Shown: one piece after another, positions 1-9,756 of the stretch
Position numbering within the stretch: position 1 is the first letter of the stretch
Layout: each line of letters opens with the position of its first letter
Source of the DNA: Bemisia tabaci
Lineage: Eukaryota; Arthropoda; Insecta; Hemiptera; Aleyrodidae
NCBI RefSeq assembly: GCF_918797505.1
Contig: NC_092799.1
Span: 14,222,295 to 14,286,294 of the forward strand
Direction: 5' to 3'
DNA length: 64,000 nt
Translations under genes and position numbers: made by a program
Notes under the pieces: model-generated
What the model was told of the DNA's origin: nothing
The model's database searches: none
The model's input: only the letters and a program-made list of their open reading frames with translations

Positions 1-660
1 TAAATATCTCACGGCTCTTTAGAACCACCCCGATCGCGCAACGCGGAAATTCTGGGGCGCGCTCGCCTCAGGGCTCCGTAAATCGAGGGTTGTGGGGGGA
101 GGGGGGTGCGGTTAGGGATGCACGCACGCGAGCGTGGGGGCGGATGGAGTGAACGATCCCGTTGATTTGAGAATTGAGAGCGGGCCTGCCCAGCTGGAAA
201 AAATGCGATCGCTGTCGAAGTTGGTACTAGTGGGTTTTATTATTTATGCCCCCTGCCCCCCACCCCCTACCCCCTTCACCGCCGCGGCGCATCATCCTTT
301 TCTCCCCGAGCATCCTGCTTTGCCCGACAATTATCCGATATCATTTCTCGGTCTGAGACGGGTGGAACGAGGCTTGTTGCGCCCGCACGTATTGTCCTCG
401 AGCAACGCCGTAAATAAACGAGGCGTAAATTTCCATTTAAGCTTTTAGCTTAAAATCAATAAATAAACAAGCGGTTTCGACGCAAAAAATTGAAGTACGC
501 GCCGATATTGAGGTCCGAATTCGATGGGAGTACAGCGATTTTGGAACTAAGCAGAAAAATGATAGATAACTCGATGGCAAAGATGGGTAGTTTCGGAGGT
601 GGCAAGATAGCATACTCAGTCATTTTCGCCGACCTGGATTTTTTAGTTTTGAGAATGTGA
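1..660. other. no gene seen; GC-rich start of window
   Basis: The first ~450 bases are richer in G and C than the rest, with G-runs near 93-110 and C-runs near 250-275. A 104-codon open frame at 134-448 has a proline-rich, low-complexity translation and no splice context. I see no convincing gene or repeat boundary here. Confidence 0.4.
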
Positions 661-699
661 TTGAAGATTCGAATTTTACGTCAAAAACTACCCTCATAT

Positions 700-2095
700 T
701 AATTTACGTTTTCATAACGTTTAGCATGATTTTTGACTTCATTATCGAAAAAAAGTGTCTTGATTCAAACAGAAATATGCTCAAACTTACCCCCCAGAAG
801 AATTTCTTTTGAATCGATAAAGAAAGTAATGCTTGTTCAAAGTAGAAAATATACTTATATAAAAAGTAAAGTCACTTACTTTATTCCAGATTCATAATAA
901 AATCTTCTTGATGGTATACTCAAGAATGTTTCTGCCTCAATCTAGTCATTTTTTTCTCTAATTAAATTCAAAAAATATGCTAAACGTAGTTAAATATGGA
1001 TGCTTGGACTTCGTGAGTTTTCGGACTAACGATCTCTTTTTGTGCCGTGGTATTTTGATTTCTTTTCCGAGAAAAGCTCCGTTGTCTTAATATATTGTCA
1101 TTCTTAATATATTGGAGCGCCTTCAATTTCGTATGACACTGTGCAACACTTCCGTTGTGAAATAGTTGCTTAAGGAGCCGTGGCACGCTGCGGAGCAGCG
1201 ACCGGCCGGCCAGCGCCTGCAAACCTAAGGGAATACTTCAAGCAATGCGCAATGCGTGAAGTATCCCTGTTAGGTTTGTAGGCGCCAGTGCGCGTTGTGG
1301 TAGGCTCTGATATTTAAACTCGCGAAGTCAACGTTTTTCAACTCATGATTTTGAAATGTTTACACCCTTCTCATGGACTATTCTCATTGGAATTGAAGGG
1401 TTTAAAAATATGGATTAGAGGAAAATATAATTTATGTTTTGTAAGTATGAAGGTGGTTCGATTTTAATGATTTTCGAAGTACTTTAATTTTTTTCATTTT
1501 TATTTTGCGCTTTTATTGTGCTACAGAGTGGTGTACGCGTAACCAAATGCTCAAAATTAGAAGATTTGACTCTAAAGATTCGACGTTCAAATGGGTTAAA
1601 ACCAAAGATTGCATGCCTCTAGGTTTTTTCCCCTCTTTTATTCATTTTTGTATAGTTCCTTTCAACACAACTGCGGCTCATTGAGATTAATGTCGATGAT
1701 GTCGCTTTTAAAAGGTTTTAAAGATATTTGCCTAGTTTTAAAAATGTAATTTTTTTTAAAATCTAGTAATTAATATTTTCATTTAACAAAAAAAGAAAAA
1801 AAGTATTTTTAAGGTATATTTCATATCGAAACTTTTAAGGATATAAATAAAACTAAATATTCACCAATGACAGTCTGAAAAGATGAATCAAAGGAAGAGA
1901 GTAACATTTCATTTAATACATAATTTACCATAACAACACCTCCTTCTCTCTCAATTTTTTCATTTCGATATAGGTTATATAATTTTATATACGTACTAAA
2001 ATATAACGCCTGGACCAAGTCACTGTTGCTTATTTTACGTAACGGTGGGATTTTAGGTGGACGTAAACTACTGGACAAACCAGGTGCGCGAATAA
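700..2095 (-). repeat. repeat B, long copy 1 (inverted relative to 50035-51450)
   Basis: Read on the minus strand, this stretch matches 50035-51450 nearly continuously. Shared landmarks are the segment around 2090 with GTCACTGTTGC, the block near 1560-1640, the palindrome at 1213-1285 and the end near 760-790 with CAAACAGAAATATGCTCAAA. Shorter relatives lie at 14705-15116 and 45050-45560. No coding capacity is visible. The ends are estimated by eye and are probably good to about 50 bases. A C-type core sits inside at about 1114-1180. It is probably a non-autonomous mobile element, but its class is unknown. Confidence 0.7.
1213..1285. repeat. palindrome of repeat B copy 1
   Basis: A near-perfect inverted repeat has arms of about 34 bases and the self-complementary centre GCAATGCGCAATGC. 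The outer ends are GCGCCTGCAAACC and GGTTTGTAGGCGC. It could extrude as a cruciform in DNA or fold as a hairpin in RNA. The same palindrome recurs at 14937, 45285 and 50857. Confidence 0.85.
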
Positions 2096-2130
2096 TCAAT
2101 CGTTGACAAAATGTCCTGAAACCCACGTTA

Positions 2131-2193
2131 GAGTGCCTTCATTTCCACCCGATACTGTGCAATACTTCTGAGGCAGATAGTTGCTCAGAGCGC
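2131..2193 (+). repeat. core C repeat, copy outside repeat B
   Basis: This matches the ~65-bp core C: TGCCTTCATTT, then CTGTGCAATACTTC, then ATAGTTGCTCAGAGCGCC. It lies just beyond the end of repeat B copy 1, with different flanks from the copy inside it. Confidence 0.55.
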
Positions 2194-3069
2194 CTAGCCT
2201 TTCACGTTTCGCTTCGACTTTATGGCAGAAGATCACGATTTTCACTGAAACTGCGTTCTGAATGGTGCACAGTTGCACATTCTCCCATCACTGACTGGGT
2301 GGTAATATACATGCATGCCTTAATTTGCAACGTTGAAAGTTTTCAACTTCCTGTTTTATGTGGGTAGCCCGTTATAACTTTTAATTTTTCACTCAAGTCT
2401 AAGCGTACGCTCTTGATAAGAAGGTAAAAAGAAGTGTGGGTAGAATCCTTCGTGCAAACAAAAGCGAATTGAAAGTAGCCGAGGATCAAAATGGTTGAAA
2501 GTTTTGCGTAATTAGAGCAAAACTGCATAACTATTTCCAGTAAGATAGATTCACCATCAAATTTGGAATTTTATCGTGAAATCAATCTCTCTTTGACGTA
2601 TTTATCTCACAATGACTTTTACGATAAAAATCCTTTTTAAAAATCAGTGCGACTTATTACTTATTCATATTGTTGGATTCAATAGTGCAACAATGCAATA
2701 ATGTAGATTTGCCATGATCCAAGGACTTTTCGAATAATTAGATTTTGTGAAGTCATTTGATTGGAAATACTGTAAGTGTAAGGGTGTGCTAATTCTTGAC
2801 ACCATGAGGAATTATTCCCGCGGCGACTAAAAGTAATTGATGAACAGAAATGGGAGCTCCTTTGAGATTTCCACTCCATTGACTACCGTTCACTTCATTA
2901 ATCTGCAGTGTTCTTTGAAGAATGAAAGTGAAAGCTCCTGAGATTTTCTGTTCAACCAGTTCGAGGGGAACATGCCCGAAACACAGTTGCTGTTTCAAAA
3001 AAGTTGAGTTATTATTTCTTGTATAACTTCTTGTTGTCCATCAAATACTGATTTGTGATAAACAGCCTT
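2194..3069. other. no gene seen
   Basis: AT-rich sequence with short open frames on the minus strand that lack splice sites or recognisable domains. A weak inverted similarity (GAGCTCCTTTGAGATTT at 2851 against AAGCTCCTGAGATTTT at 2932) may be an eroded element. Confidence 0.4.
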
Positions 3070-3311
3070 TAAGGGCTCGGAGGACAAGGCGCGTAAGTTC
3101 AGTTTTTGAAAAAAAATTAAGATATTAATGATTTCAAGTAAATCTAGTCTTAACACATATTCTGTGCAAAATTCGCTCCCAAATTCCAATTTTTAAGCAT
3201 TAAAAAGTCAACTTGAACTTTCTTCCATTAGGATCTATGTAATTATGAAATTTATAACACAGATCTCGAAATAGCAAAAACTTCACGTTTGCGCCTTGTC
3301 CTCTAAGCCCC
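3070..3311. mobile_element. MITE-like element with ~38-bp TIRs
   Basis: The left end GGGCTCGGAGGACAAGGCGC (from about 3071) is the inverted match of the right end GCGCCTTGTCCTCTAAGCCC (to about 3310). The similarity continues inward into a shared GTTTTTG. About 240 bp long, AT-rich inside, no open frame. Only one copy is seen in the window. Confidence 0.7.
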
Positions 3312-3485
3312 TCATTTCTCATCAGGGATCCAGTCTCAAGGCGGATGAAACCATGGTTTGCTTTATCGGCTTGTATGAGGCCATTTACCTTTTTTCAGAG
3401 AGTCATATTTCCGTTAATATCGACTGGAAGAAATTGGACAGTCCTGCTACTACAGCCCCCGTCAGTGATCGAGTAATGCCAGCCT

Positions 3486-3600
3486 TCCTCTCCTCTTCTC
3501 TCCTCTCCTCTTCTCTCCTCTCCTCTCTTCTCCTCTCCTCTCCTCTCCTTTCCTCTCCTCTCCTCTCCTCTCCTCTCCACTCTTCTCCTCTCCTCTCCTC
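3486..3600. repeat. TCCTC microsatellite
   Basis: About 115 bases of imperfect TCCTC units with occasional TCTTC and TCCTT. The open frames over it on both strands (Ser/Leu on plus, Glu/Arg on minus) are repeat artefacts. Confidence 0.97.
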
Positions 3601-4261
3601 GAGAATCAAAACGTACTTTTCCGACACACGCACAACTAACTGACTGATGGTATCATCGTTGTTCCCCCATAATATCTATCTTGGACAGCGTGTCCTAGCT
3701 TTCCCACATCAAAAGGCCTTCATGCTTCATCGACGTAATTGATTAAACGGTCACAAAAAGAGTCGCTTTGATCTACGCTACGTGGTGGTTTCTTCTCGTA
3801 TCCAAGTTTAGGTAGGTTGTCAATAGACGATGCTGAGTAGAAAGGAAGAAAATCACATCAACCATTGCTGAATTTCACCAGAAGGTTATTTTTTTTACAG
3901 GCGAACCATTTTACGGATTTTTTTGAAAATTTCAAGGAATATGCGTTACGTTTTAGAGAAAATCCCCTGAAAATGTTAAAAGAATTTACACTACCGTTCT
4001 TCCGTTAAAAATGAGTCATGTAATAACATTTGGAAATGTTTGATATGACTTGATTCCTTTCTCCTTAATTCGGACCTTTTGTTCTTGCATCCCTTGCGGT
4101 TAAATATAAGTGATGGTTTTCGATAGGCGTCGACATTTTTGCCACTGAATTTGGTCATTTTGAGTGTGGCATTTAATTGGTCGGAATTTTTGGACGGAGA
4201 TGAATCCAGGATGCTACTACACGTTGGGCCTTGTAGCGCCCAGGGAGCGTAACCCTCTAGT
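3601..4261. other. no gene seen
   Basis: Ordinary AT-rich intergenic sequence. I see no splice-consistent exon or clear repeat between the microsatellite and the next MITE. Confidence 0.4.
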
Positions 4262-4501
4262 ATTGCCGTACTAAGGAAAAAATTCGAGAGTTGCCAAGTT
4301 TTCCTTGATAAAATGCATATTTTTGACGACATTCATGTACATTTTTCTTTGAAATTTTCAGACATTTTAGATGAAATTGGGCACAAAATTGGCTAAAATT
4401 TTTGGAAAAAAATTAACAATTTTCCCAGTAAATTGAGTTTTTATTGAAGGAAACATGGCAACGTCTGATGGTTCATACGGCGTCCTTACGTAGTATGGCA
4501 G
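4262..4501. mobile_element. MITE family A, copy 1 (diverged)
   Basis: The left end TTGCCGTACTAAGG is followed by the family-typical TTCGAGAGTTGCCAAG. The right end carries GGCAACGTCTGATGGTTCAT and ends in TATGGCAG. The outer left TIR has lost about ten bases relative to other copies. The interior is AT-rich, about 240 bp, with no coding. Confidence 0.8.
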
Positions 4502-5943
4502 AGTTGTATCAGAAAATAGGATCGGGAAGTAAGGTTTGAAAAATGGAAGGGAACACGGCACCGCTGGACCAAGGAACGAGGATGTTATGGCACGTAACAG
4601 CCACTCCAACGCTGTCAAGCAAATCGATTTTAATGAGCTCATCCAGTTTTTCTCGGGAAAGAGCTCCCAGGTTAAGTAACTGCCGAGCAATCTAAGACAC
4701 ATTACGGTTAAGCAATCCTATGTCAGTGAACCCGCTAGTTGTCGCCAAAGACGCAAAGTTTTCGACCTTAGGATTCCTCCTCTTTTCACTCAAAACAATA
4801 CGCTGTCACTGAATCATCGAACTTAATGTACCGTCAAACATATTTATTCTTGAATCAAAAATGAGATTGCTCGAATCACACAGGTTTCTGTTGAATGTAA
4901 AGAAACTTTCTTCTTTATTCAGGACAAATTTCTTCTTAGCAGCAAATTAAAGCAAGTTTCTGCTTCAAGCAAGTCACTTCTTTCCTAATATAACTATCAC
5001 TGCATACTACAAGGTGCTCTTTTGGCAGGGACCAAAAATGAATGTGTGAGTGAATATTCTATAAAAAAGAAAAACAAACTATGTGACCTAAAATAATCGT
5101 AGTTGTTCATGTCATTAAAATAATTAAACAAATGAAGAAAATTCCTATCGGCACCATTCAAAAACTCAGGGAGAAAAAAATAAAAAAAGACATAGATGCG
5201 TATCAACACAAGGCACAAAATTAAAATACAATCATAGAAGAAAGTTACATACTTTCTCTTATCATAGATCAATCACCCATCGAGTCTTCATTCAGTTTTA
5301 CTATTAGCGGCTCTGGTGCTTGCACTAGAGCTGCTATTCCGGACGGTCCCAGCTGGGGAGTATCAATGCAGCATGTTACATTGTAGAGACCGCGCGTTGG
5401 TTGATGGGAATCGGCGCCATTTTCGGCTATGTTCCTTGTCATGACTTTATTTTATTGCATACTGTTTTATTGTTAGTCAATGCTATGTTGTGTATTGTAT
5501 TTTTGGAATCATGGTGATACAGTCAACAATTCAAAACTTGTTTGTGCTTTTATCTCGTGATGGAAAAAATGTACTTTACGTTCAAAATTTGAAAATTTGA
5601 ATTTTAAAGTTTTCGCGGTTAAGGAAGCTTTAACCACTGGGTTGGAGCTTCCTAGTCATATTACTTGATATCAGCTGATAGCAAACAAAGGTTACCAGGG
5701 AAACCGTAAACGTCTAACAACTATCGTGGCCATTGGGGCGATTATTGAAATGATATCGACTGTATGTCGCCGCTTACGACAGGACATAGCCCTATCTTAA
5801 CTGTGTAATATATCGCAATTCGATATTGTTTTGATTTTTAAAAGGAGCAATTCATTCATACAGTTCCGATTAGTTTTGGCGAACGGGCCCTTAACCTACG
5901 GCACTCGGCTCATGGGAATTTTTTAACTTGTCCTGGACGGACT
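4502..5943. other. no exon seen; possible upstream region of the 6-kb gene
   Basis: 4830-4990 is AT-rich with weak similarity to the outer part of repeat B. 5300-5450 is locally GC-richer and includes CGGCGCCATTTTCGGC, and 5870-5960 is also GC-richer. This would fit a promoter-proximal region of the plus-strand gene that starts near 5944, but no TATA box or clear initiator was identified. A short repeat at about 5736-5835 resembles, inverted, 53361-53460. Confidence 0.3.
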
Positions 5944-6066
5944 CGTCTGTAGCGCCTCGTTCTTCGTTGTGTGTGTGATTTCGTGAAGAAGTTTCTATGG
6001 CAATTTGCTTTTATTTGTGAGCTGTTTTTTCACGGGATTTTTGAATGTTCTGTACGAATAAATTCG
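5944..6066 (+). other. putative 5' untranslated first exon of the 6-kb gene
   Basis: The stretch ends in a strong donor, TTCG|GTGAGT at 6067. The next acceptor, ATTTCAG at 6351-6357, lies directly in front of the start codon at 6361. This is the usual arrangement of a non-coding first exon followed by a short exon with the ATG. The 5' boundary is arbitrary. An 88-codon open frame crosses this exon and its intron but runs through the donor, so I take it as chance. Confidence 0.4.
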
Positions 6067-6360
6067 GTGAGTACCTCATTTATCCCTCCTTCCAGTAAAA
6101 TTATTTCAACTTTTCCTTCTCCCTCATTCTGGACCCACTCATGGGCTGATTATTTTCTCATTCTTGAAACTTTAGACTGGCAATTTCTATGCACAATCTA
6201 TAGCTCATTAACCTATAGTTCAAGAGTTCCTCACTAGTGTCTTGCTCTTCTTTTTTATTTTTAAAGCCTCAATGTATTTATAGAATTTCAAAAATTTAGT
6301 TTTTGAGTTGACTTAAAAAATGTAGAAAATATAATGCTGTTTTAATTTTCATTTCAGGTA

Positions 6361-6392
6361 ATGAGTCGACGCAGTCAAAGAATAATTCAGAG
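6361..6392 (+). CDS. unknown spliced gene, first coding exon
   Basis: The coding part of the exon begins three bases after the acceptor (exon start 6358) with ATG and encodes MSRRSQRIIQ plus two bases of a split codon. It ends at AG|GTAAGA, a consensus donor. The split codon is completed by the first base of the exon at 6836 (AG+A, Arg), and the frame then stays open through the next two exons. The N-terminus is strongly basic. I do not recognise the protein. Start choice: this is the only ATG in the exon and it follows a donor-terminated, probably untranslated exon. Confidence 0.5.
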
Positions 6393-6835
6393 GTAAGAAA
6401 TCTGCTTTTACTCAATATGTAAGTGTTAGTTGATATGCAAAATTGAGGAATGTTTTGGACATCTATACGTTTGATAAGACCATTTTAGGAGTTAATACTT
6501 TGAATACCTAATATTTAGTGGTGGCTTAATTTGTTAGTAACCAGAAGTTGTGTGGTCTTCTTGAACTGTAATTTGTTTTTCAATGTCCTGGGAAGTAACT
6601 GGATGATAATGTATCATTTTACTATCAGAAAATTTGTTTGCCAACTCTTAATGCGATGATAATAAGTAACAAGTTTGCAATGCTTTGCATTTATTATTTC
6701 AGTTCATGGCTATTGTTGTTTCACCTTATAACCAATTGTTTAATTTTCTTGTCATAATATGGCAACCAATAAAAAAATTTTAGCAGAAGCTTTATTAATC
6801 TACCTAAGAAACTCTCCATTTTTTGCTTGTTTCAG

Positions 6836-6988
6836 AGATACAGCTATAACCAAATGCAGAAACATTCCTGGTTTTGATGAATCCACCCCGATCCAAAACA
6901 ATACTATATGCATTGAAACATCTGCACAATCGTATGACGCCGAGCCAAAGAAGGAAAAGAAAATAGAATCGAGTGAAACCTATGCACT
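6836..6988 (+). CDS. unknown spliced gene, second coding exon (repeat unit 1)
   Basis: A consensus acceptor (TTGTTTCAG) and donor (GTAAGT) frame 153 bases, phase 2 on both sides. The encoded segment starts RDTAITKCRNIPGF and ends in a lysine-rich stretch EPKKEKKIESSETYAL. The next exon has the same phase, almost the same length and a similar ending, which suggests the two arose by exon duplication. There are no membrane segments. The charged, lysine-rich character would suit a nuclear protein, but that is inference only. Confidence 0.6.
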
Positions 6989-7036
6989 GTAAGTAAAAAT
7001 TTCAGTTAATTCTATTCTAGTTGCAACCTTGCGTTG

Positions 7037-7360
7037 TTATCAAGTTTATTGTGTGACTTTAGATGTTCCTCAGAAGGTGGTTTGATCATCTTAATTGCCC
7101 ATTGGCGGCTTTCCAACTGGCAATACTGCAAATTAACAAAATTTCACCACTTAAAATGTTGTAGTTTGAGCATTAGTCTTGTGAAACAAAATTACACTTT
7201 CCAAAATCTCATTATGCATATTTGTTTTTTTACAGACGTGAGTATTATTAAGTTTACTATTATGTTTACTATGCGGCTGTAGGTGCCCCTTAAATTGTGG
7301 TTTAAGCATCTTAATTATCTATTGGCTGCTTTCCAACTGTTAATACTGCAAATTGACAAA
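7037..7360 (+). repeat. tandem duplication inside the intron (units 7037-7140 and 7245-7360)
   Basis: Two units of a little over 100 bp share, in order, TTAAGTTTA-like starts, GTGGTTTGATCATCTTAATT against GTGGTTTAAGCATCTTAATT, then CTTTCCAACTG and AATACTGCAAATT. They lie between the two similar coding exons of this gene. The duplicated block may therefore belong to the event that also doubled the exon. Confidence 0.75.
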
Positions 7361-7778
7361 GGAGGGGTATCGTTAAGGGCCTTTTTTGGGCCTACCCTGA
7401 AATTCCTCAACTCTGCGTTTTTTTGGTCATTGAAGGTCTATATTTTACGGAATGCATAATGGTTTGGTCATTTCCGATCTATTTTGGGGTCTACCACTGG
7501 CCTAAACATGGGTCTGAAGGCCAATTTTGGCGAAAAATGCGGGTTTTTCAGCATTCAACGCGCTATTGTAACCGATCCTTTCGGAGGACAAAAAATTCCT
7601 TCAAGTATGTTCATTAGGGATGTAAGAGTGTCACTTTGGCCAATTTTCGTCGATGTCAAACTTTGCGCTCATAGTTAAAAAAAAACTTTTTAGAATTTTG
7701 TTCAACCCAAGTGGCATACATGTAGTAGAATTCCAATTTATTTTTAAAACAACCGATCTTATATTTTCCTCTACACAG

Positions 7779-7928
7779 GGTGAACGTTGCAAATGATATA
7801 TCGAACAATGATTCTGATATTACGCATCCAGTAAATGAAGCAGAAAATTCATTCATCGAAAATCTTGAAACACATCAGTCGAACTCAAAGCCTAAAAAGA
7901 AGATAAAATCAAAGTCACGTGACTTATC
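7779..7928 (+). CDS. unknown spliced gene, third coding exon (repeat unit 2)
   Basis: The acceptor is CTACACAG and the donor TATC|GTAAGT; the exon is 150 bases, phase 2 to phase 2. The previous exon ends in CT and this one starts with G, giving Leu, after which the frame VNVANDISNNDSDITH stays open to KPKKKIKSKSRDLS. The tail matches the previous exon (ET..QS, then PKK.KKI.S), supporting exon duplication. The following exon must supply one base to complete a codon starting TC. Candidates are 9331 and 11997, neither proven. Function unknown; no known domain seen. Confidence 0.6.
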
Positions 7929-8320
7929 GTAAGTACAAACCTGCAACTTTGTTTTTTATAAAAATAGGAATAATTTTAAATTAACTGTAAAGCTTGGAAT
8001 AAGTATGCAATTTTTCCCTGCCAGGAAATGTGATAGTTTCAAGAATATACAATTTTTTTTCTCTTTTTTTTTATTTCAACAATGGGCAACCTTGACTTTT
8101 TGCCGATGGATTCGTTGGAACTCGGTTTCGGGTGTATCTGAATAGGAGGAAAACGATAAGCTGATAAAAAATACATAAAAGAACAGAAAATACATTCGGA
8201 ATGCTGTAACCTTTGAGACAGGTACACACCTACATTAAATTGTGCCATGTCGAGGAATTATTTCTACCGGTTTTTGAAAAGAGTTGATCCGTTTTCAGCA
8301 TTTGCGAACTGAATTAGTTA
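7929..8320. other. intron or intergenic, nothing seen
   Basis: AT-rich sequence after the 7929 donor. The open frames here lack splice context. Confidence 0.35.
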
Positions 8321-8925
8321 GTGCTACGGAGAAAACTATTTTCTCTTCGCTGCTACGACTCATTGCTCCGGAGAGAAATTTTTTCTTTTCGGAGCAATTA
8401 TAGTCTTAGCAGTGGAGAGAAACTATTTTTCTCTTTGGCACTAACTAATTGCCATGGAAAGGAAACTTTCCTCTCCGGAGCAATTAGTCTGTGGCATTAC
8501 GCAGCAATTAGGCATACGCATTTCGGAGCTTAGCGAGATTCGCAGGTCAAAAACCGAACGCGAGACTAAAAATAGGGGAGACGGCGCTATGCTTGGAGTA
8601 TGTCTACAGTTTTGCAGGCGCTTTGCACGATCATTTTCTTCACAAAGTTCAATGTTTCGGAAATGTACTTCCGGTAGATGAGGTAGCTTTGTACTGATCC
8701 GGTTACAATAATGGAGAACTTTTAGCACTCATGGAAAGGCAATTTTCAAGGAACGACTATGAACACGCTCCTCATTCTAACTTGTCGTCGCTTGGCTGAC
8801 ATAAAGGCGTAACAACACTCCGCTTGCTACGGTTGCTTGGTTTCTCTCCGCTGCTACGACTCATTGCTCCGGAGAGAAAATTTTTCTTTTCGGAGCAATT
8901 ATAGTCTTAGCAGTGGAGAGACTGG
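8321..8925. repeat. cluster of short palindromic repeats
   Basis: The segment at about 8344-8423 is an inverted repeat: CGCTGCTACGACTCATTGCT on the left and AGCAATTATAGTCTTAGCAG on the right, about 80 bp in all. An almost identical copy stands at about 8843-8924 in the same orientation. A related palindrome lies between them at about 8436-8500 (GCACTAACTAATTGCC against GGAGCAATTAGTCTGTGGC). The sequence between the copies carries no gene. Confidence 0.8.
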
Positions 8926-9330
8926 AGCAAAATAACCAAATTTTCAACTCTCAAACTATCAACTATCAACTATCAAATTTCAAACTATCAAAATTTCCAA
9001 CAATGACAAAAATGATTGTAATATACCTATAATGTAATGAAATATACACGCTCTAATCATTTAATTTGTATTACCTTTATGTTATGTACCTACATGTTAT
9101 ACTATTTTTATAATAAATTTTGCCAACATGCTTTTCAATTCAGTCTACAACATTTCATTCCGACGTGGCAATAATGATTTATAATGCCCCTAATCCATTA
9201 AAATGAATTACAATAGTAATGCCGCATTATAATGTCGTATTATACATCGCAACGATTCATGTCCTACTGATTATTGATTATTGTAAGATGAATTCTGTTT
9301 TCTCTGATTGTATGTTTCATACGTGCGAAG
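8926..9330. other. AT-rich, short simple repeat
   Basis: About 8945-8995 contains tandem CAAACTATCAACTAT-like units. The rest is AT-rich with several ATTATAATG-type words and no gene. Confidence 0.5.
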
Positions 9331-9445
9331 CAAGTACGGGTCACTAGAAACGTGGTTCGTACGGGTGGCTGATGAAATTGATCTTCGAATACCTTTTGAT
9401 GAGCTAGGGAAATGGAACCATCTGCATCTCATGAACAATAAATAG
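9331..9445 (+). CDS. possible terminal exon, unknown gene
   Basis: The possible acceptor is GTGCGAAG at 9330, with its pyrimidine tract about 20 bases upstream (weak). The frame starts one base into the exon, as the 7928 donor requires, and reads KYGSLETWFVRVADEIDLR, then IPFDELGKWNHLHLMNNK and TAG. A polyadenylation-like AATAAA overlaps the end at 9437. The peptide DLRIPFDEL is echoed on the opposite strand by DLRITFDEL at about 9677-9705. It could be the 3' end of the 6-kb gene, a remnant copy or chance. Confidence 0.25.
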
Positions 9446-9486
9446 TTGCCGTAATTAAGGTCATCCCGTGATTAAGGTGCCGTGAT

Positions 9487-9756
9487 TTAAGTCATAAATT
9501 CTTCATCTAATTCTTGATTCATCTCCAAAATGTCTGCTAAAGCTTTCATGCGCTTCTCCTTGTATGCATGAATGAGCAAATTGGGTATCGAACAAGCGGA
9601 CACTTTTTGAAAATTTAGATGATTCTGGACAATATCGTACAGAAGTCCACGAGCTGCAGATAGAACCATTACCTCTAGCTCATCAAAAGTTATTCGAAGA
9701 TCATTCAACAACCTCTTTGACAAGTTGCAAAAACTTTTCGTTAACAATAGTGTCAC
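9487..9756 (-). CDS. unrecognised open frame, 89 codons, minus strand
   Basis: The frame reads RLLNDLRITFDELEVMVLSA on to QNHLNFQKVSACSIPNLLIH and ends ILEMNQELDEEFMT. Its composition is protein-like, with an acidic helical tail. The listed start is a GTG. The frame actually opens just after an in-frame TAG, so a spliced start (acceptor-like TTCCTAG) or a fragment is more likely than a complete gene. I do not recognise a family. The part encoding DLRITFDEL has an inverted copy on the plus strand at 9376-9404. Confidence 0.3.
   Translation of the reverse strand: MTLLLTKSFCNLSKRLLNDLRITFDELEVMVLSAARGLLYDIVQNHLNFQKVSACSIPNLLIHAYKEKRMKALADILEMNQELDEEFMT

Noticed and set aside
3395..3643. Open frames of 61-115 codons over the TCCTC tract on both strands
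   Set aside because: They are produced by the five-base microsatellite; translations are Ser/Leu or Glu/Arg repeats.
4367..4702. 111-codon minus-strand frame
   Set aside because: It starts inside a family A MITE and has no domain or splice support.
7210..7240. Two-base microexon between TTTTTTACAG and GTGAGT
   Set aside because: The frame from 6988 to 7779 is already continuous, and a two-base exon would break it.
8321..8925. CRISPR-like array
   Set aside because: Only two identical units far apart, in a eukaryotic context, with palindromic rather than spacer-repeat structure.
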